Positions 19,916 through 32,750 of a stretch of 64,000 nucleotides of DNA are shown here, one piece after another (within the stretch, counting starts at the first letter, position 1; the number at the start of each line of letters is the position of its first letter). The position numbers and the translations under genes are program-made. The stretch lies in NCBI RefSeq assembly GCF_000826105.1, contig NZ_CCYK01000006.1:372001-436000 (forward strand), written 5' to 3'. Source of the DNA: Pseudomonas massiliensis (lineage in GTDB: Bacteria; Pseudomonadota; Gammaproteobacteria; Pseudomonadales; Pseudomonadaceae). The notes beneath the pieces are model-generated. The model was not told the DNA's origin. It saw only the letters and a list, made by a program, of their open reading frames with translations, and did not search any database.

Positions 19916-20455
19916 ATGAAACGCCTTATCGCCACTGCGGCGCTGGTTTTGGCCAGCGGCTCGACATTCGCCAACACAGGCACCATCCAGTTCCGTGGCC
20001 AGATCACCAGCGCTACCTGCCGCGTCGATATCGTTGACCCGGTAGCCCCGGGCGTGCCTACCCCCGTCATCAACCTGGGGGCTTACGACAGCGAATACTT
20101 CACCGCGACCGGTCAGCGAACCCCTACACGCCCTTTCGGGCTGTGGATTCGTGATATTAAAACCTGCGGACTCTCAGCAGGAGACACAGTGAGCGTGACC
20201 TTCCAAGGGCAAGACGGCGAGGACGCTGCCAATTACCTAATCAAGGAAGGCACTGGCACCGCCACCAAGGTAGCCTTGGCCATCACAGACCCAAAGCAGG
20301 TGGTGATCAAACCCGGCGTCCCGAGCCCCACCTACCCTGTCGGCGCCAGCTCAGATCTTCAGATCAATTTCAACGCCGCACTGGTCAGCACCGACGCAAC
20401 GGTGACGCCAGGGGCGGTGGCGGCGGATGTTTCTTTCCTCGTCAACATTCCTTGA
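19916..20455 (+). CDS. Type 1 fimbrial major subunit (pilin)
   Basis: The start was chosen at ATG 19916, five bases after AGGAG; an upstream ATG in frame at 19883 has no ribosome site. The 179-residue product has a signal peptide ending STFA, then NTGTIQFRGQITSATC, the standard pilin opening, and a second cysteine in IKTCGL that would close the pilin disulphide. The end (ADVSFLVNIP) is a donor-strand type beta strand. Pilins of this family are exported to the periplasm, folded on a chaperone and polymerised through an usher. All three partner genes follow, so this is the first gene of a chaperone-usher operon. The alternating hydrophobic N-terminal extension is the segment donated to the next subunit. 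Confidence 0.93.
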   Translation: MKRLIATAALVLASGSTFANTGTIQFRGQITSATCRVDIVDPVAPGVPTPVINLGAYDSEYFTATGQRTPTRPFGLWIRDIKTCGLSAGDTVSVTFQGQDGEDAANYLIKEGTGTATKVALAITDPKQVVIKPGVPSPTYPVGASSDLQINFNAALVSTDATVTPGAVAADVSFLVNIP

Positions 20456-20503
20456 GCCCGGGGCGCCTGCAAAGGCGCCCCCCTTCCCCTGAGGAGTTGA
20501 CCG

Positions 20504-21223
20504 ATGTTACGTCCCTTATCCTGGGCTCTGGCCGTCGGCATGGTCGTGGCCTTGATCACCCAACCCGCACACAGCGCCCTGACCATCGGCGCCACCCGCA
20601 TCGTGTATGCGGGCGATGCCCGCAGCACCACCGTGATGGTGCGCAACCCCTCTCAGCTCACCTATGCCGCCCAGGCGTGGGTCAATACCGAGGCGGACGA
20701 TACCACCACACCGGTGCCATTCATTCCCGGCCCGCCCCTGTTCCGGCTGGATCCTGGCGCGCAGCAGCTGGTGCGCATTACCGGCCTGCCTAATGACCTG
20801 CCGCAGGATCGAGAAAGCCTGTTCTTCTTCAACGTGCAGGAAATCCCGGAGGTCAGGCACAGTGACGGCGGCGGCAACCGCTTGACCCTGGCCCTGCGCA
20901 CTCGGATCAAGCTGTTCTACCGGCCCAAAGCCATCGCGGGCGAACCCCATCGGCACCTAACCGAGCTACGGTGGCGTAGCGAGGACGACGGGCGCACCCT
21001 GGTTGTCAATAACCCCAGCCCGTACCACTTCACCTTCAGCGATCTGGAGGCCAGCTCAGGGAGCGACACGCTGCGCATCACCCAGCGGCCGATGGTCGCG
21101 CCCTTTTCGGAACAGCGCTACAGCCTCCCCCAGTCACTGGCTACCCCCTGGACAGTCAGCTTCAGCGCCATCAACGACTACGGCGGTAAAAGTGCCCTGC
21201 TCAAGGCGCAGACTTTACCTTAA
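20504..21223 (+). CDS. Periplasmic fimbrial chaperone (PapD/FimC-like)
   Basis: The 239-residue product has a signal peptide ending PAHSA and then the PapD-like opening LTIGATRIVYAGDARSTTVMVRN. The hydrophobic motif AQAWVNTE, the FRLDPGAQQLVRI strand and LFFFNVQEIP are the conserved features of the chaperone fold. A basic RTRIKLFYRP segment matches the usual region that anchors the pilin C-terminus. A GAGGAG site precedes the ATG by six bases. It sits 48 bases after the pilin and 18 bases before the usher, as usual for this operon type. It would cap pilin subunits and deliver them to the usher. Confidence 0.95.
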   Translation: MLRPLSWALAVGMVVALITQPAHSALTIGATRIVYAGDARSTTVMVRNPSQLTYAAQAWVNTEADDTTTPVPFIPGPPLFRLDPGAQQLVRITGLPNDLPQDRESLFFFNVQEIPEVRHSDGGGNRLTLALRTRIKLFYRPKAIAGEPHRHLTELRWRSEDDGRTLVVNNPSPYHFTFSDLEASSGSDTLRITQRPMVAPFSEQRYSLPQSLATPWTVSFSAINDYGGKSALLKAQTLP

Positions 21224-21241
21224 CCCTGATACGGCAACCTC

Positions 21242-23704
21242 ATGACTTATCCCTTTTCGCTGAGCAGGGGCGTGTGGGCGCTCCTGCTGGCAGGCGGCTG
21301 CGTGTCCGCCCTGCCCGCCGTCGCCTCGTCCGTTGTCTTCAACCCGGCCTTCCTGCACTCGGGCAGCGCGGCGGCACAGGCGCTGCGCGATCTGGAACAG
21401 GGCCAGAGCCTCGCTCCGGGCCGTTACCCTGTACAGGTCATGCTGAATTACGAGGACATTGGTCAACACAGCCTGGCAATCGAGGCTGACGACGCCGACA
21501 ACCTGCGCCCCTGCCTGCCCCTAAGCTGGCTGGAAAGCATCGGTTTGCGTCGGAACATCCTCAACGACCCAGACCTGTCTGGGGAAACTTGCCTGGACCT
21601 GGTCAATAAGGTGGAGGGCGCCGCGGTACAATTCGACGCCAAGGCGCTGAAAGTAATCCTCTCCTTGCCGCAGATCGCGCTCAAGCGGGCACGCCTGGGC
21701 TACGTCGACCCTTCTCGCTGGGACCCTGGCATCCGGGCTGCGTTCGTCAACTATCAGGCTACCCTGGGGCACGGCAGCGGCCGAACGGGACACCAGGGGA
21801 GCGGCGATCTGCTGCTCAACACCGGCGTCAACCTCGGACCCTGGCGGATACGTAGCCAGCAAAGTTTTCAGCACACTCAATACCAGCGCAAATGGCAGCG
21901 TCAGGCAACCTATGTGCAGCGAGACCTTCCCGCATGGCGAGCGAACCTGACCCTTGGCGAAACCCGGACCGGCGGTGAAGTGTTCAGCAGCGAGCCCATC
22001 ACAGGAATGGTGCTCGCCAGCGACCCCGGCATGTTTCCGGATGGGATGCTCAACTACGCGCCCGTGGTCAGTGGCGTGGCCCTCAGCCGGGCCAAGCTGG
22101 AAATCCGCCAGAACGGCTACCTGCTCCATACCAGTTATGTCAGCCCTGGCCCCTTCGTGATCGATGACCTCAATGCCAGTGGCACGGGCGAGCTGGAAGT
22201 CACACTCATCGAGGCCGACGGCCAGGTTCGCCGCTTTACCCAAGCATTCGCCACCCTGGGCAACCTGCTACGTCAGGGTGTCTGGCGCTACGAAGCCTCG
22301 GTCGGGCGCTACAATTCGGCGTGGACTGCGGCTGAACAGCCGCTGCTCGCCCAGGCGAGCATGGCGCACGGCCTCGCAGGAGGCCTGACTCTCTACGGGG
22401 GCGCCCGCAGCGCCGAGCACTACCAGGCTGCTACCGTCGGCCTCGGCAAAGACTTGGGGATTCTCGGCGCGGCGGCTGCCGACCTGACCCATGCCCGCAG
22501 CGACGGGGGCCTGACCGGAGAGCATCAAGGCAACAGCTACGCCGTGCGCTATGGCAAGGCCTTTGCCACCAATACCTACCTGCGTTTCGCGGGGTACCGC
22601 TATTCCACCGAAGGCTATCGCGACTTCGGCGAAGCCCTGCGCGAACGTAGCCAGCCCTCGGCCTTCAGCGGCAACCGTCGTAGCCGCCTGGAGGCCTCTA
22701 TCAGTCAAACCCTGCCAAGGGGTTCATCCCTGAGCCTGCGCTTATCCCAAGACGATTACTGGGGCACCCGCCCATCCCGGCGGCAGTTCCAACTGAACTG
22801 GAGCACAGGGTGGCGACAAGCGCAGTTCAACCTTTTCGCCTCACAATCGCTCACCGAACATCGCATGGGTGCCCAGCATGACCGCCAGTTGGGCCTGAGC
22901 GTTTCGTTGCCGCTGGACATAGGGGGATGGTCACGAGTCGGTTTCGACGCTCACCGCAGCCAGAACCGCTGGAGCCAGCAGGCAAGCGTCAACGGCTACT
23001 CCTCGGAAAAGGGACTGAGCTATTACGCGGCACTCGCCCAAGGGCCGACTGGCAACCGCACCGGGACGGTCAGTAGTGCCTGGCAGGGGCCCTACGGTAG
23101 CTACAGCCTGGGTTTGAGCCAAGGCAGTGACTACCGAAGCGTCAACGCCAGCGCTAACGGCTCGCTGCTGGCCCACGGAGGCGGTATCACCCTTTCCCCC
23201 ATGCTGGGTGAAACCGTAGCGCTGGTGGAGGTCCCTGACATTGAAGGCGTCGGGCTTCGTAACGGCGGCGCCGCCCGCACCGACCACAAGGGCTATATGG
23301 TGGCCCCTCACCTGCAGCCCTACCGGGTCAATACCCTCGAGCTGACCACCGAGCAACTTGGCGCCGAGGTGGAATTCGATAACGGTGCCCTGCAGGTCGT
23401 GCCGCAACGTGGCGCGATCGTCAAGGCACGCTACGCCGCCCGACGTATTACCCGCCTAGTGCTGACCCTGCAGCGGCGGGACGGAACCCCTCTGCCTTTC
23501 GGCGCGCAAGCCCGGGACGCACAAGGCCGATTGCTTGGCATCCTGGGCCAGGGCGGTCAGTTGCTGGTGGCCACGGACCTGGCGCCCATGTCGCTGGAGG
23601 TGGTCTGGGCCGATACCGACGACGGCCGCTGCCAGCTCATGCTGGATCCTGATGACTTGCCGGAACGCGACGGCCTGCGCCAGGGAACATTCCAGTGCGG
23701 TTGA
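21242..23704 (+). CDS. Outer-membrane fimbrial usher (FimD/PapC-like)
   Basis: At 820 residues it has the usual length of an usher. A signal peptide ends near residue 29; the mature chain begins VVFNPAFLHSGSAAAQALRDLEQG, the typical F-N-x-x-F-L start. The N-terminal domain ends with a cysteine pair (LRPCLPLSWLESIG, GETCLDLV), then a 24-strand barrel follows (GPWRIRSQQSF, GYRYSTEGYRDF, LSLRLSQDDYWG). The C-terminal part has the plug-like VEVPDIEGVGLRNGGAARTD and the end domain ending GRCQLMLD. It would form the assembly pore for the pilin encoded upstream. The next gene starts 23 bases later. Confidence 0.96.
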   Translation: MTYPFSLSRGVWALLLAGGCVSALPAVASSVVFNPAFLHSGSAAAQALRDLEQGQSLAPGRYPVQVMLNYEDIGQHSLAIEADDADNLRPCLPLSWLESIGLRRNILNDPDLSGETCLDLVNKVEGAAVQFDAKALKVILSLPQIALKRARLGYVDPSRWDPGIRAAFVNYQATLGHGSGRTGHQGSGDLLLNTGVNLGPWRIRSQQSFQHTQYQRKWQRQATYVQRDLPAWRANLTLGETRTGGEVFSSEPITGMVLASDPGMFPDGMLNYAPVVSGVALSRAKLEIRQNGYLLHTSYVSPGPFVIDDLNASGTGELEVTLIEADGQVRRFTQAFATLGNLLRQGVWRYEASVGRYNSAWTAAEQPLLAQASMAHGLAGGLTLYGGARSAEHYQAATVGLGKDLGILGAAAADLTHARSDGGLTGEHQGNSYAVRYGKAFATNTYLRFAGYRYSTEGYRDFGEALRERSQPSAFSGNRRSRLEASISQTLPRGSSLSLRLSQDDYWGTRPSRRQFQLNWSTGWRQAQFNLFASQSLTEHRMGAQHDRQLGLSVSLPLDIGGWSRVGFDAHRSQNRWSQQASVNGYSSEKGLSYYAALAQGPTGNRTGTVSSAWQGPYGSYSLGLSQGSDYRSVNASANGSLLAHGGGITLSPMLGETVALVEVPDIEGVGLRNGGAARTDHKGYMVAPHLQPYRVNTLELTTEQLGAEVEFDNGALQVVPQRGAIVKARYAARRITRLVLTLQRRDGTPLPFGAQARDAQGRLLGILGQGGQLLVATDLAPMSLEVVWADTDDGRCQLMLDPDDLPERDGLRQGTFQCG

Positions 23705-23727
23705 ACCTATCTTATCCAGGAGCTCCT

Positions 23728-24831
23728 ATGAACAAGGCTCGACGTTGGGCGCCCCTGGCGGTGGCCCTGTGGCTTCCCCTCTCCGGCGGCGCACTGGCAG
23801 ACGACCATGGCTGCAGATGGAAACCCGGTTTCGCGCCGGGCCCCATGACCTTCATTCACCGGTTCGGCACGCTCTATGTACCCAGGGATGCACCCATCGG
23901 CGCCGTGATAGGGACTGAAAAGTCCCGTGCGTTTCTTAATCGGGAAGGCAATAATGCGACCGTTCAGTGCTGGTGGGACCAGGCCGGGGGGAAACCGGCC
24001 CCGGAATTCACCTCGACGCCTGTCGTGCCCATGGCATCACCACCCGCCAACCCTGGGGGTAGCTACGACCCTCAGCGCTTGCTGGAAACCAACGTGCCGG
24101 GGATCGCTGTCCAGATCGAATACGACCAGTCCATTGGCTATAGCGCCGGAACCTGGCTTCGTAGTGCCGATGGAGGGCCCGCCATCGCCCCTCAGCATGG
24201 GGAGATGCGCTATGGCAATGCCCCGACGTTCCATGAATACGCTGGTGGAAACGCTTGGTTTACCGTGGTGAAGACTGGCGCCTTGCCGGCCGGCCCCCTT
24301 CAGGTAACGCCTCGGACGCTCTACCGCGGCAATTTCACCGATATCCCCGATGCGTTCACCTTCGCCACGGAAGGCACGATCATTGTGGCGCAGTGCTCCG
24401 TGGGCTCCAACGCTCCGGTGGAAGTGGACTTGCTGCGCTGGGACCAGAGCCATTTCACTGCCCCAGGCACTGTAACCACCGCTGTCCCCGTGACCCTGGC
24501 GCTGCACAATTGCCTCGACGATCCCAACAATGGTGTAGCCACGGTACATGCCCACTTCACCCCGAAAGATGGCAGCCAGGTAGTGGGTGACCCGGCCGAG
24601 GGTGTGATCTCCCTCGGTAACGGCGCTACCGCCAAGGGCGTGGCGATACGCTTGCTCAAGGCCGATCTGAGTCCGATGCCGCTTAATACCATCATCCCTG
24701 TCAGCCAACTGCCCCCAAGCGGCAACCTGGACCTGACATTCGCCGCGCAGATCATCCAGACCGCGCCCGCTGATCAGGTCACCGCCGGCACCGTCGAGGG
24801 CATGCTCGAATTCACCTTGACCTATCAGTAA
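23728..24831 (+). CDS. Fimbrial tip adhesin (two-domain minor subunit)
   Basis: The start was set at ATG 23728, preceded by CCAGGAGCTCCT; an upstream ATG overlaps the usher end and has no ribosome site. The 367-residue product has a signal peptide ending GGALA, then a cysteine-containing lectin-like N-terminal region (DDHGCRWKPGF, TVQCWWDQ) and a C-terminal pilin domain (AQCSVGSNAPVEVDLLRW, LHNCLDDPNNGVATVH, ending MLEFTLTYQ). The ending is a pilin-type strand. This layout, last in a pilin-chaperone-usher operon, fits a tip adhesin. The ligand is not predictable from sequence. Confidence 0.85.
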   Translation: MNKARRWAPLAVALWLPLSGGALADDHGCRWKPGFAPGPMTFIHRFGTLYVPRDAPIGAVIGTEKSRAFLNREGNNATVQCWWDQAGGKPAPEFTSTPVVPMASPPANPGGSYDPQRLLETNVPGIAVQIEYDQSIGYSAGTWLRSADGGPAIAPQHGEMRYGNAPTFHEYAGGNAWFTVVKTGALPAGPLQVTPRTLYRGNFTDIPDAFTFATEGTIIVAQCSVGSNAPVEVDLLRWDQSHFTAPGTVTTAVPVTLALHNCLDDPNNGVATVHAHFTPKDGSQVVGDPAEGVISLGNGATAKGVAIRLLKADLSPMPLNTIIPVSQLPPSGNLDLTFAAQIIQTAPADQVTAGTVEGMLEFTLTYQ

Positions 24832-24926
24832 CGAGCACGCGCGTGCCATGCAGGCATGCGCAAGCCTGATCGCCGAAGCAGTGGCCGAGAGCTGGAATCA
24901 AAGGGACAAAGAAGGGATAGGTAGGT

Positions 24927-25036
24927 GGCAGCCCCACCAGCCACACCCCGGCACACGATGTTCCCGCTATGGCTGCTTCCTTCCGGATCTGACCAGGTTG
25001 ACGGGTAATCATTGCGAGGGGACCGGTGGGGCCACC
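24927..25036 (-). ncRNA. ffs: Signal recognition particle 4.5S RNA (bacterial small SRP)
   Basis: On the minus strand the core GGTCAGATCCGGAAGGAAGC sits between two arms. GGTGGCCCCACCGG (5' end) pairs with CTGGTGGGGCTGCC (3' end) over about 14 positions, closing a long hairpin of about 110 bases. The internal CCGGAAGGAAGCAGCC and symmetric loop are the Ffh-binding site. It lies just upstream of ligA in the reverse direction, which is the usual Pseudomonas placement. The exact processed ends are not defined by sequence. Confidence 0.93.
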
Positions 25037-25077
25037 ATGACGCACGCTGGCCGGGTTGCCCGGCAAGCGTGCGTCAT
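25037..25077. repeat. Strong hairpin between ligA and the 4.5S RNA
   Basis: Arms of 12 bases (ATGACGCACGCT / AGCGTGCGTCAT) are perfect. After one mismatch the stem continues GCCGGG / CCCGGC round a TTG loop, giving an 18-pair stem. There is no T-run, so it is a poor simple terminator on either strand. It sits directly 5' of the 4.5S RNA and partly overlaps the proposed promoter. Confidence 0.6.
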
Positions 25078-25103
25078 TGTACAGGCTTGGCCGCGGGATA
25101 CAA
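25076..25103 (-). promoter_or_regulatory. Candidate sigma-70 promoter of 4.5S RNA
   Basis: On the minus strand TTGTAT and TACAAT are separated by 16 bases. The -10 box lies at 25076-25081 and the -35 box at 25098-25103. A start about seven bases downstream would fall inside the hairpin, leaving a 5' leader to be removed from the precursor. Confidence 0.45.
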
Positions 25104-25139
25104 CCTGCCGCTCCAAAAAAAACCAAGGCCGTCAGCGTC

Positions 25140-28410
<3,271 letters not shown>

Positions 28411-28602
28411 GGAGTCCAGTGCCTCGAAAAAAATGTCGAAAAATTAAAATGGGTCAAGAAACCCTTTAAAACGTGAGCCCAAGCCTATGTTCTGGCTGGT
28501 CTTTTCTCAAGCACACAATATATGAACGATAAACTAGCATGACCAAAGGCAACTTTACACCGTTCGCCGCATGTGTTTCACGGCAGAACGCAAGCGTTCG
28601 CC

Positions 28603-31600
28603 TCAGGCATCGACCATCGCCAGGGCTTCCTCCACATCCACGGCAACCAGCCGCGAACACCCGGGTTCATGCATGGTAACGCCCATCAACTGGTCGGCCA
28701 TCTCCATGGCGATCTTGTTGTGAGTGATATAAATGAACTGCACAGTTTGCGACATTTCCTTCACCAAGCGTGCGTAACGTCCTACGTTGGCATCGTCCAG
28801 CGGCGCGTCCACTTCATCGAGCATGCAGAAGGGCGCGGGGTTGAGCTGGAAGATGGAAAACACCAGTGCCAACGCGGTCAGTGCCTTTTCACCACCGGAC
28901 AACAAATGGATGGTGCTGTTCTTCTTGCCCGGCGGCCGGGCCATGATCGTGACCCCAGTATCGAGTAGATCTTCGCCAGTCAGTTCCAAATAAGCGCTAC
29001 CGCCACCGAAGACTTTCGGGAACAGGGCCTGCAACCCGTTGTTGACCTGGTCGAAGGTGTCCTTGAAACGGTTGCGGGTCTCACGGTCGATCTTGCCGAT
29101 GACGCTTTCCAGCGTGCCGAGCGCCTCCATCAGGTCCGCATCCTGGGCGTCCAGATAGCGCTTGCGCTCGGACTGCTGGCGGTATTCCTCGATGGCCGCC
29201 AGGTTGATCGCGCCCAGGCGCTGGATGCGTGCGTCGAGCAACTGCAACGCTTCTTCGGCCGCCGCTTCGCTGGCGTCGGCTTCCAGGGTTTGCAGCACCC
29301 CATGCAAATCATAGCCGTCGGCCTGTAGCTGCTCTTGCAAGGCCTTGCGACGCACGTTCAGGGCCTGCCATTCCAGCCGATGCTGTTCCATCTGCCCGCG
29401 CAGCAGTTGCGACTGCTGCTCGGCCTGGGTGCGCCGCTTCTCGGCCTCACGCAATTCACGGTCCGCGTCGTCCAGGGCGGCTCGGGCCATGCGCATTTCT
29501 TCGTCGGCGGCCAGCCGTTGCTCCAGCAGGGCCTCGAGCTTGAGCCGCAGCTCTTCGAGCGGCGCTTCGCCTTCTTCCAGGTTCAGGGTCAACTGCTCCT
29601 GCCGCTCGGCCAGTCGCGCCGATTGCAGTTCCAGACGCTCCAGGGCCTGGGCGGTAGATTTGTGCTGAGCCTGCAGCGAGCCCAGGCGCAAGGCCAATTG
29701 ATGCGCGCTGTCCTTGTGCTGGCGAGCCTCCAGGCGAGTTCGCTCCACCGCCTGGCGCAACTGCTCGCGAGCCTCTACAAGCACTTCACGCTGGCCGCTG
29801 TCATCGGCCATCAGGTCGAGCGCTTCCTGCAGCAGCAGGCGGCATTCGCCTATGGCCTCGGTTTCCAGAGCACGCTGCTCGCTCAATTCCCGGGTTTCTT
29901 CCTCCAGACGCCGCCGCCGCAGGCTCAACTGTTCGGCGCGCGCCTGGCTGGCGGAGCGCTGGGCCTTGAGTTCGCCCAACTGGCGGGCCTCTTCCTGCAA
30001 GCGGCGGCGAACCTGCTCACGCGCCTGCTCTGCCGAGCGCTGGGCTTCGCGCGCTGCTTCCAACGCTTGCTCGAGCTCTTGCTGGGCAGCCTCGGCCGCC
30101 TTTTGGGTAGCGCTCAAGCCCTCCAGCTCCTGCGCCCGCGCCAGTACTCCGCTCTGGGTATCGTCGCCGCGACGTACCCGGAGGAAGTGCCGTCCTACCC
30201 AGTAGCCATCACGGGTCGCCAGGCTTTCTCCAGGCCCCAGCTCGGCGCGCAGCGCCAGGGCCGCTTCGAGGGTGTCCACCGGGCGCACTTGCCCCAGCCA
30301 GGCGGAAAGGTCCAGCGGGCCGCTGACCTTGCTCAACAGGCTGTCGCCCAGGCTGGGCGCGGGAACTGCCTGGGCCAGGCGTAATTCGCCGCCTTCGAAG
30401 GCTGACAAGCCTGGCGCGGCCAGATCATCGAGCAGCACCGCCTGCAGGTCCGCCCCTAGCACAGCCTCGACCGCCTGCTCCCAGCCCGGCTCGACCCGCA
30501 GCCCCTCGGCCAGCCGCGGCCGGCCTTGCAGCCCTTGTGCCTGGAGCCAGTCGCTGGCTCCGCCGGCCGGATTCAAGGCAGCCTGCTGCAGCGCTTCCAG
30601 CGAGGCCAGGCGGCCACCGAGGCGCTGCAGCTCGGCTTGCCCGGCCTGCTGGCGCTGACCGAGGCCTTGCAAGCTTTCGCGCAGGGCTTCGAGCTGCTCG
30701 GCCTGCTCCGCCTCCTCGGCCTGAAGATCTTCAATGAGGGTTTGCGCGGCGGCCAGTTGCTCGTCCAGTTCCAGCAAAGCGGCGCTTTCCGGGTCCGCCA
30801 CCAGGCCGGCCAGCTCTTCGGCCAGCCGCCGCTGGCGCTCGGCCAGGCGTTCCAGGGACTGCTCCAGCTGCTGCAGGCGCGCCTGTTGCACTTCCGCCTG
30901 GCGCCGTGGCTCGGCGGAGCGGGTATTGAAGGTATCCCAGCGCTCCTGCCACCCCTGCATGGCCGACTCGGCGATTTCCAGGGCGGCGGCGCTTTCCTCG
31001 GCCGCGGCGGCGGCGATCTCATGCTCGGGTTCGAGCATGGCCAGTTCTTCGGCCAGGGTGGCGAGCAGGGTCTGGTCGTGCCCCAGATGGGACTCGGTCT
31101 CCAGGCGAGCGCGCTCCGCTTCGCGCAGGTCGTCCTGCAGTTGGCGCAGCCGCTGCTGGCCGTGCTGGATGCTTTGCTCGACCCGGGCGATATCTCCGCC
31201 TACCGCATAGAAGCGGGCCTGCACCTGGTTGAAGCGCTCGGAGAGTTCATGATGGCCATCGCGCAGGCGCTCGATGCTGGCATCGGCGTTGCGCTGATCG
31301 GCCACCAGGGCCTCGAAGCCCACTTCCTGCTCGCCGATGATGCCTTCGCGCTGCGCCACCTGCTCGTCCAGGGCGCGCCAACGCAGGGCCGACAGCTGTG
31401 CCTTGAGCTGGCGCTCCTGAGCCTTGTATTCCTGGTATTTCTCTGCCGCCTGGGCCTGTCGGTGCAGGCGTTCGAGCTGACGCTCCAGTTCTTCGCGCAG
31501 GTCCGTCAGGCGCTCGAGGTTTTCCTGGGTGCGGCGGATGCGGGTTTCGGTTTCCCGGCGCCGCTCCTTGTACTTGGAAATGCCCGCGGCTTCCTCGATG

Positions 31601-32088
31601 AAGTTGCGCAGCTCTTCAGGCCGGGCTTCGATCAGGCGCGAGATCATGCCCTGCTCGATGATCGAGTAGCTGCGCGCGCCCAGGCCGGTGCCCAGGAAGA
31701 TATCGGTGATGTCGCGCCGACGGCACTTGGTGCCATTGAGGAAATAGGTGTTCTGGCCGTCGCGGGTCACCTTGCGGCGAATGGAGATCTCCGCATAGGC
31801 GGCATACTCTCCGACCAGGGTGGTCTCGCTATTGTCGAACACCAGCTCGATGCTGGCCTGGCTGACCGGCTTGCGGCTGGTAGAGCCATTGAAGATCACG
31901 TCCGTCATGGACTCGCCGCGCAGGTTCTTGGCCGAACTTTCGCCCATGACCCAGCGTACCGCGTCGATGATGTTGGATTTGCCACAGCCGTTGGGCCCGA
32001 CCACGGCCGCCATGTTGCTGGGGAAGTTGACCGTGGTCGGATCGACGAAGGACTTGAATCCCGCCAGGCGGATGCACTTGAGGCGCAT
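28603..32088 (-). CDS. smc: Chromosome partition protein Smc
   Basis: The 1161-residue product is a full-length SMC. The Walker A motif GPNGCGKSN begins at residue 31. Two long coiled coils (about 170-500 and 670-1000) flank a hinge with a VLGADLQAVLLDDLAA motif. The C-terminal head holds the signature LLSGGEKALTALALV and Walker B with PFCMLDEVDAPLDD. It organises and condenses the chromosome with ScpA and ScpB, which are not in this window. The start is directly after the GntR gene (two-base gap), so the regulator's transcript may feed into smc. Downstream zipA is separated by about 190 bases. Confidence 0.98.
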   Translation of the reverse strand: MRLKCIRLAGFKSFVDPTTVNFPSNMAAVVGPNGCGKSNIIDAVRWVMGESSAKNLRGESMTDVIFNGSTSRKPVSQASIELVFDNSETTLVGEYAAYAEISIRRKVTRDGQNTYFLNGTKCRRRDITDIFLGTGLGARSYSIIEQGMISRLIEARPEELRNFIEEAAGISKYKERRRETETRIRRTQENLERLTDLREELERQLERLHRQAQAAEKYQEYKAQERQLKAQLSALRWRALDEQVAQREGIIGEQEVGFEALVADQRNADASIERLRDGHHELSERFNQVQARFYAVGGDIARVEQSIQHGQQRLRQLQDDLREAERARLETESHLGHDQTLLATLAEELAMLEPEHEIAAAAAEESAAALEIAESAMQGWQERWDTFNTRSAEPRRQAEVQQARLQQLEQSLERLAERQRRLAEELAGLVADPESAALLELDEQLAAAQTLIEDLQAEEAEQAEQLEALRESLQGLGQRQQAGQAELQRLGGRLASLEALQQAALNPAGGASDWLQAQGLQGRPRLAEGLRVEPGWEQAVEAVLGADLQAVLLDDLAAPGLSAFEGGELRLAQAVPAPSLGDSLLSKVSGPLDLSAWLGQVRPVDTLEAALALRAELGPGESLATRDGYWVGRHFLRVRRGDDTQSGVLARAQELEGLSATQKAAEAAQQELEQALEAAREAQRSAEQAREQVRRRLQEEARQLGELKAQRSASQARAEQLSLRRRRLEEETRELSEQRALETEAIGECRLLLQEALDLMADDSGQREVLVEAREQLRQAVERTRLEARQHKDSAHQLALRLGSLQAQHKSTAQALERLELQSARLAERQEQLTLNLEEGEAPLEELRLKLEALLEQRLAADEEMRMARAALDDADRELREAEKRRTQAEQQSQLLRGQMEQHRLEWQALNVRRKALQEQLQADGYDLHGVLQTLEADASEAAAEEALQLLDARIQRLGAINLAAIEEYRQQSERKRYLDAQDADLMEALGTLESVIGKIDRETRNRFKDTFDQVNNGLQALFPKVFGGGSAYLELTGEDLLDTGVTIMARPPGKKNSTIHLLSGGEKALTALALVFSIFQLNPAPFCMLDEVDAPLDDANVGRYARLVKEMSQTVQFIYITHNKIAMEMADQLMGVTMHEPGCSRLVAVDVEEALAMVDA

Positions 32089-32090
32089 CT

Positions 32091-32750
32091 TCAGCGAGCG
32101 CCCAGGGCGGCGAGCACCAGTTGGCAGCTCAACTCGCCGTAGGCCTTGAGCTGGGTGCGAATGGTGTTCAGGTCGCGATCCCTGACGGCGGTCAGCAAAC
32201 CGTCGAACAGGGCCAGGTACTCGGCCATCGCCGCCTTGCGCTGCTCCAGTGCCAGATAGTAATTGCGGTTCATCGCCGGCTGCAGGTTTTCCACCGTCTG
32301 GCTCAGGTAGGGATTGTCCGCGAACGGATAGGCCGCGCGCATCACATTGAAGCTGTCATCGACGAACGTCTGGATGTCATTGGCCGCGGCGCTCTGGCGC
32401 AAACGCTGCTGCAAGGCCAGAAAGGGACCGAGGTCTTCCTCGCCGCGCCATTGCTGCGCCACGGCGCAGCCGAGCAGAATGTACAGTTCGCTCATCAAGG
32501 TGCAGAGGCTGCGCGCGTGATGAGCGTTGAGTTCACTCACCTGGGCCCCGCGGCGCGGGGAAATCACTACCAGGTGCCTGCGCTCGAGGATCAGCAACGC
32601 TTCGCGCACCGAGCCACGGCTCACGTCCAGGGCCTGGGTCACCTTCTGCTCCTGGATCCGCTCACCAGGGCGTATTTCGCCTCTCACGATACGGTCGGCC
32701 AGATGGCGGGCAATCTGCTCGGCGAGGCTGTCCAGGGCCTTGAAGGTCAT
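32091..32750 (-). CDS. GntR-family transcriptional regulator
   Basis: The start at ATG 32750 is preferred over longer frames because the winged helix begins there: ALDSLAEQIARHLADRIVRG, GERIQEQKVTQALDVSRGSVREAL. The 219-residue product has this N-terminal DNA-binding domain followed by an all-helical FCD-type ligand domain (LMSELYILLGC, LALEQRKAAMAEYLALFDGLL). It lies divergent from guanine deaminase, 269 bases away, and immediately upstream of smc. In related pseudomonads this regulator sits beside purine-degradation genes, so control of guaD is likely. The effector is unknown. Confidence 0.9.
   Translation of the reverse strand: MTFKALDSLAEQIARHLADRIVRGEIRPGERIQEQKVTQALDVSRGSVREALLILERRHLVVISPRRGAQVSELNAHHARSLCTLMSELYILLGCAVAQQWRGEEDLGPFLALQQRLRQSAAANDIQTFVDDSFNVMRAAYPFADNPYLSQTVENLQPAMNRNYYLALEQRKAAMAEYLALFDGLLTAVRDRDLNTIRTQLKAYGELSCQLVLAALGAR

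Noticed and set aside
30526..32142. A 538-codon plus-strand frame opposite smc
   Set aside because: It is leucine/glutamine-rich in a shadow pattern of the coiled coils of Smc.
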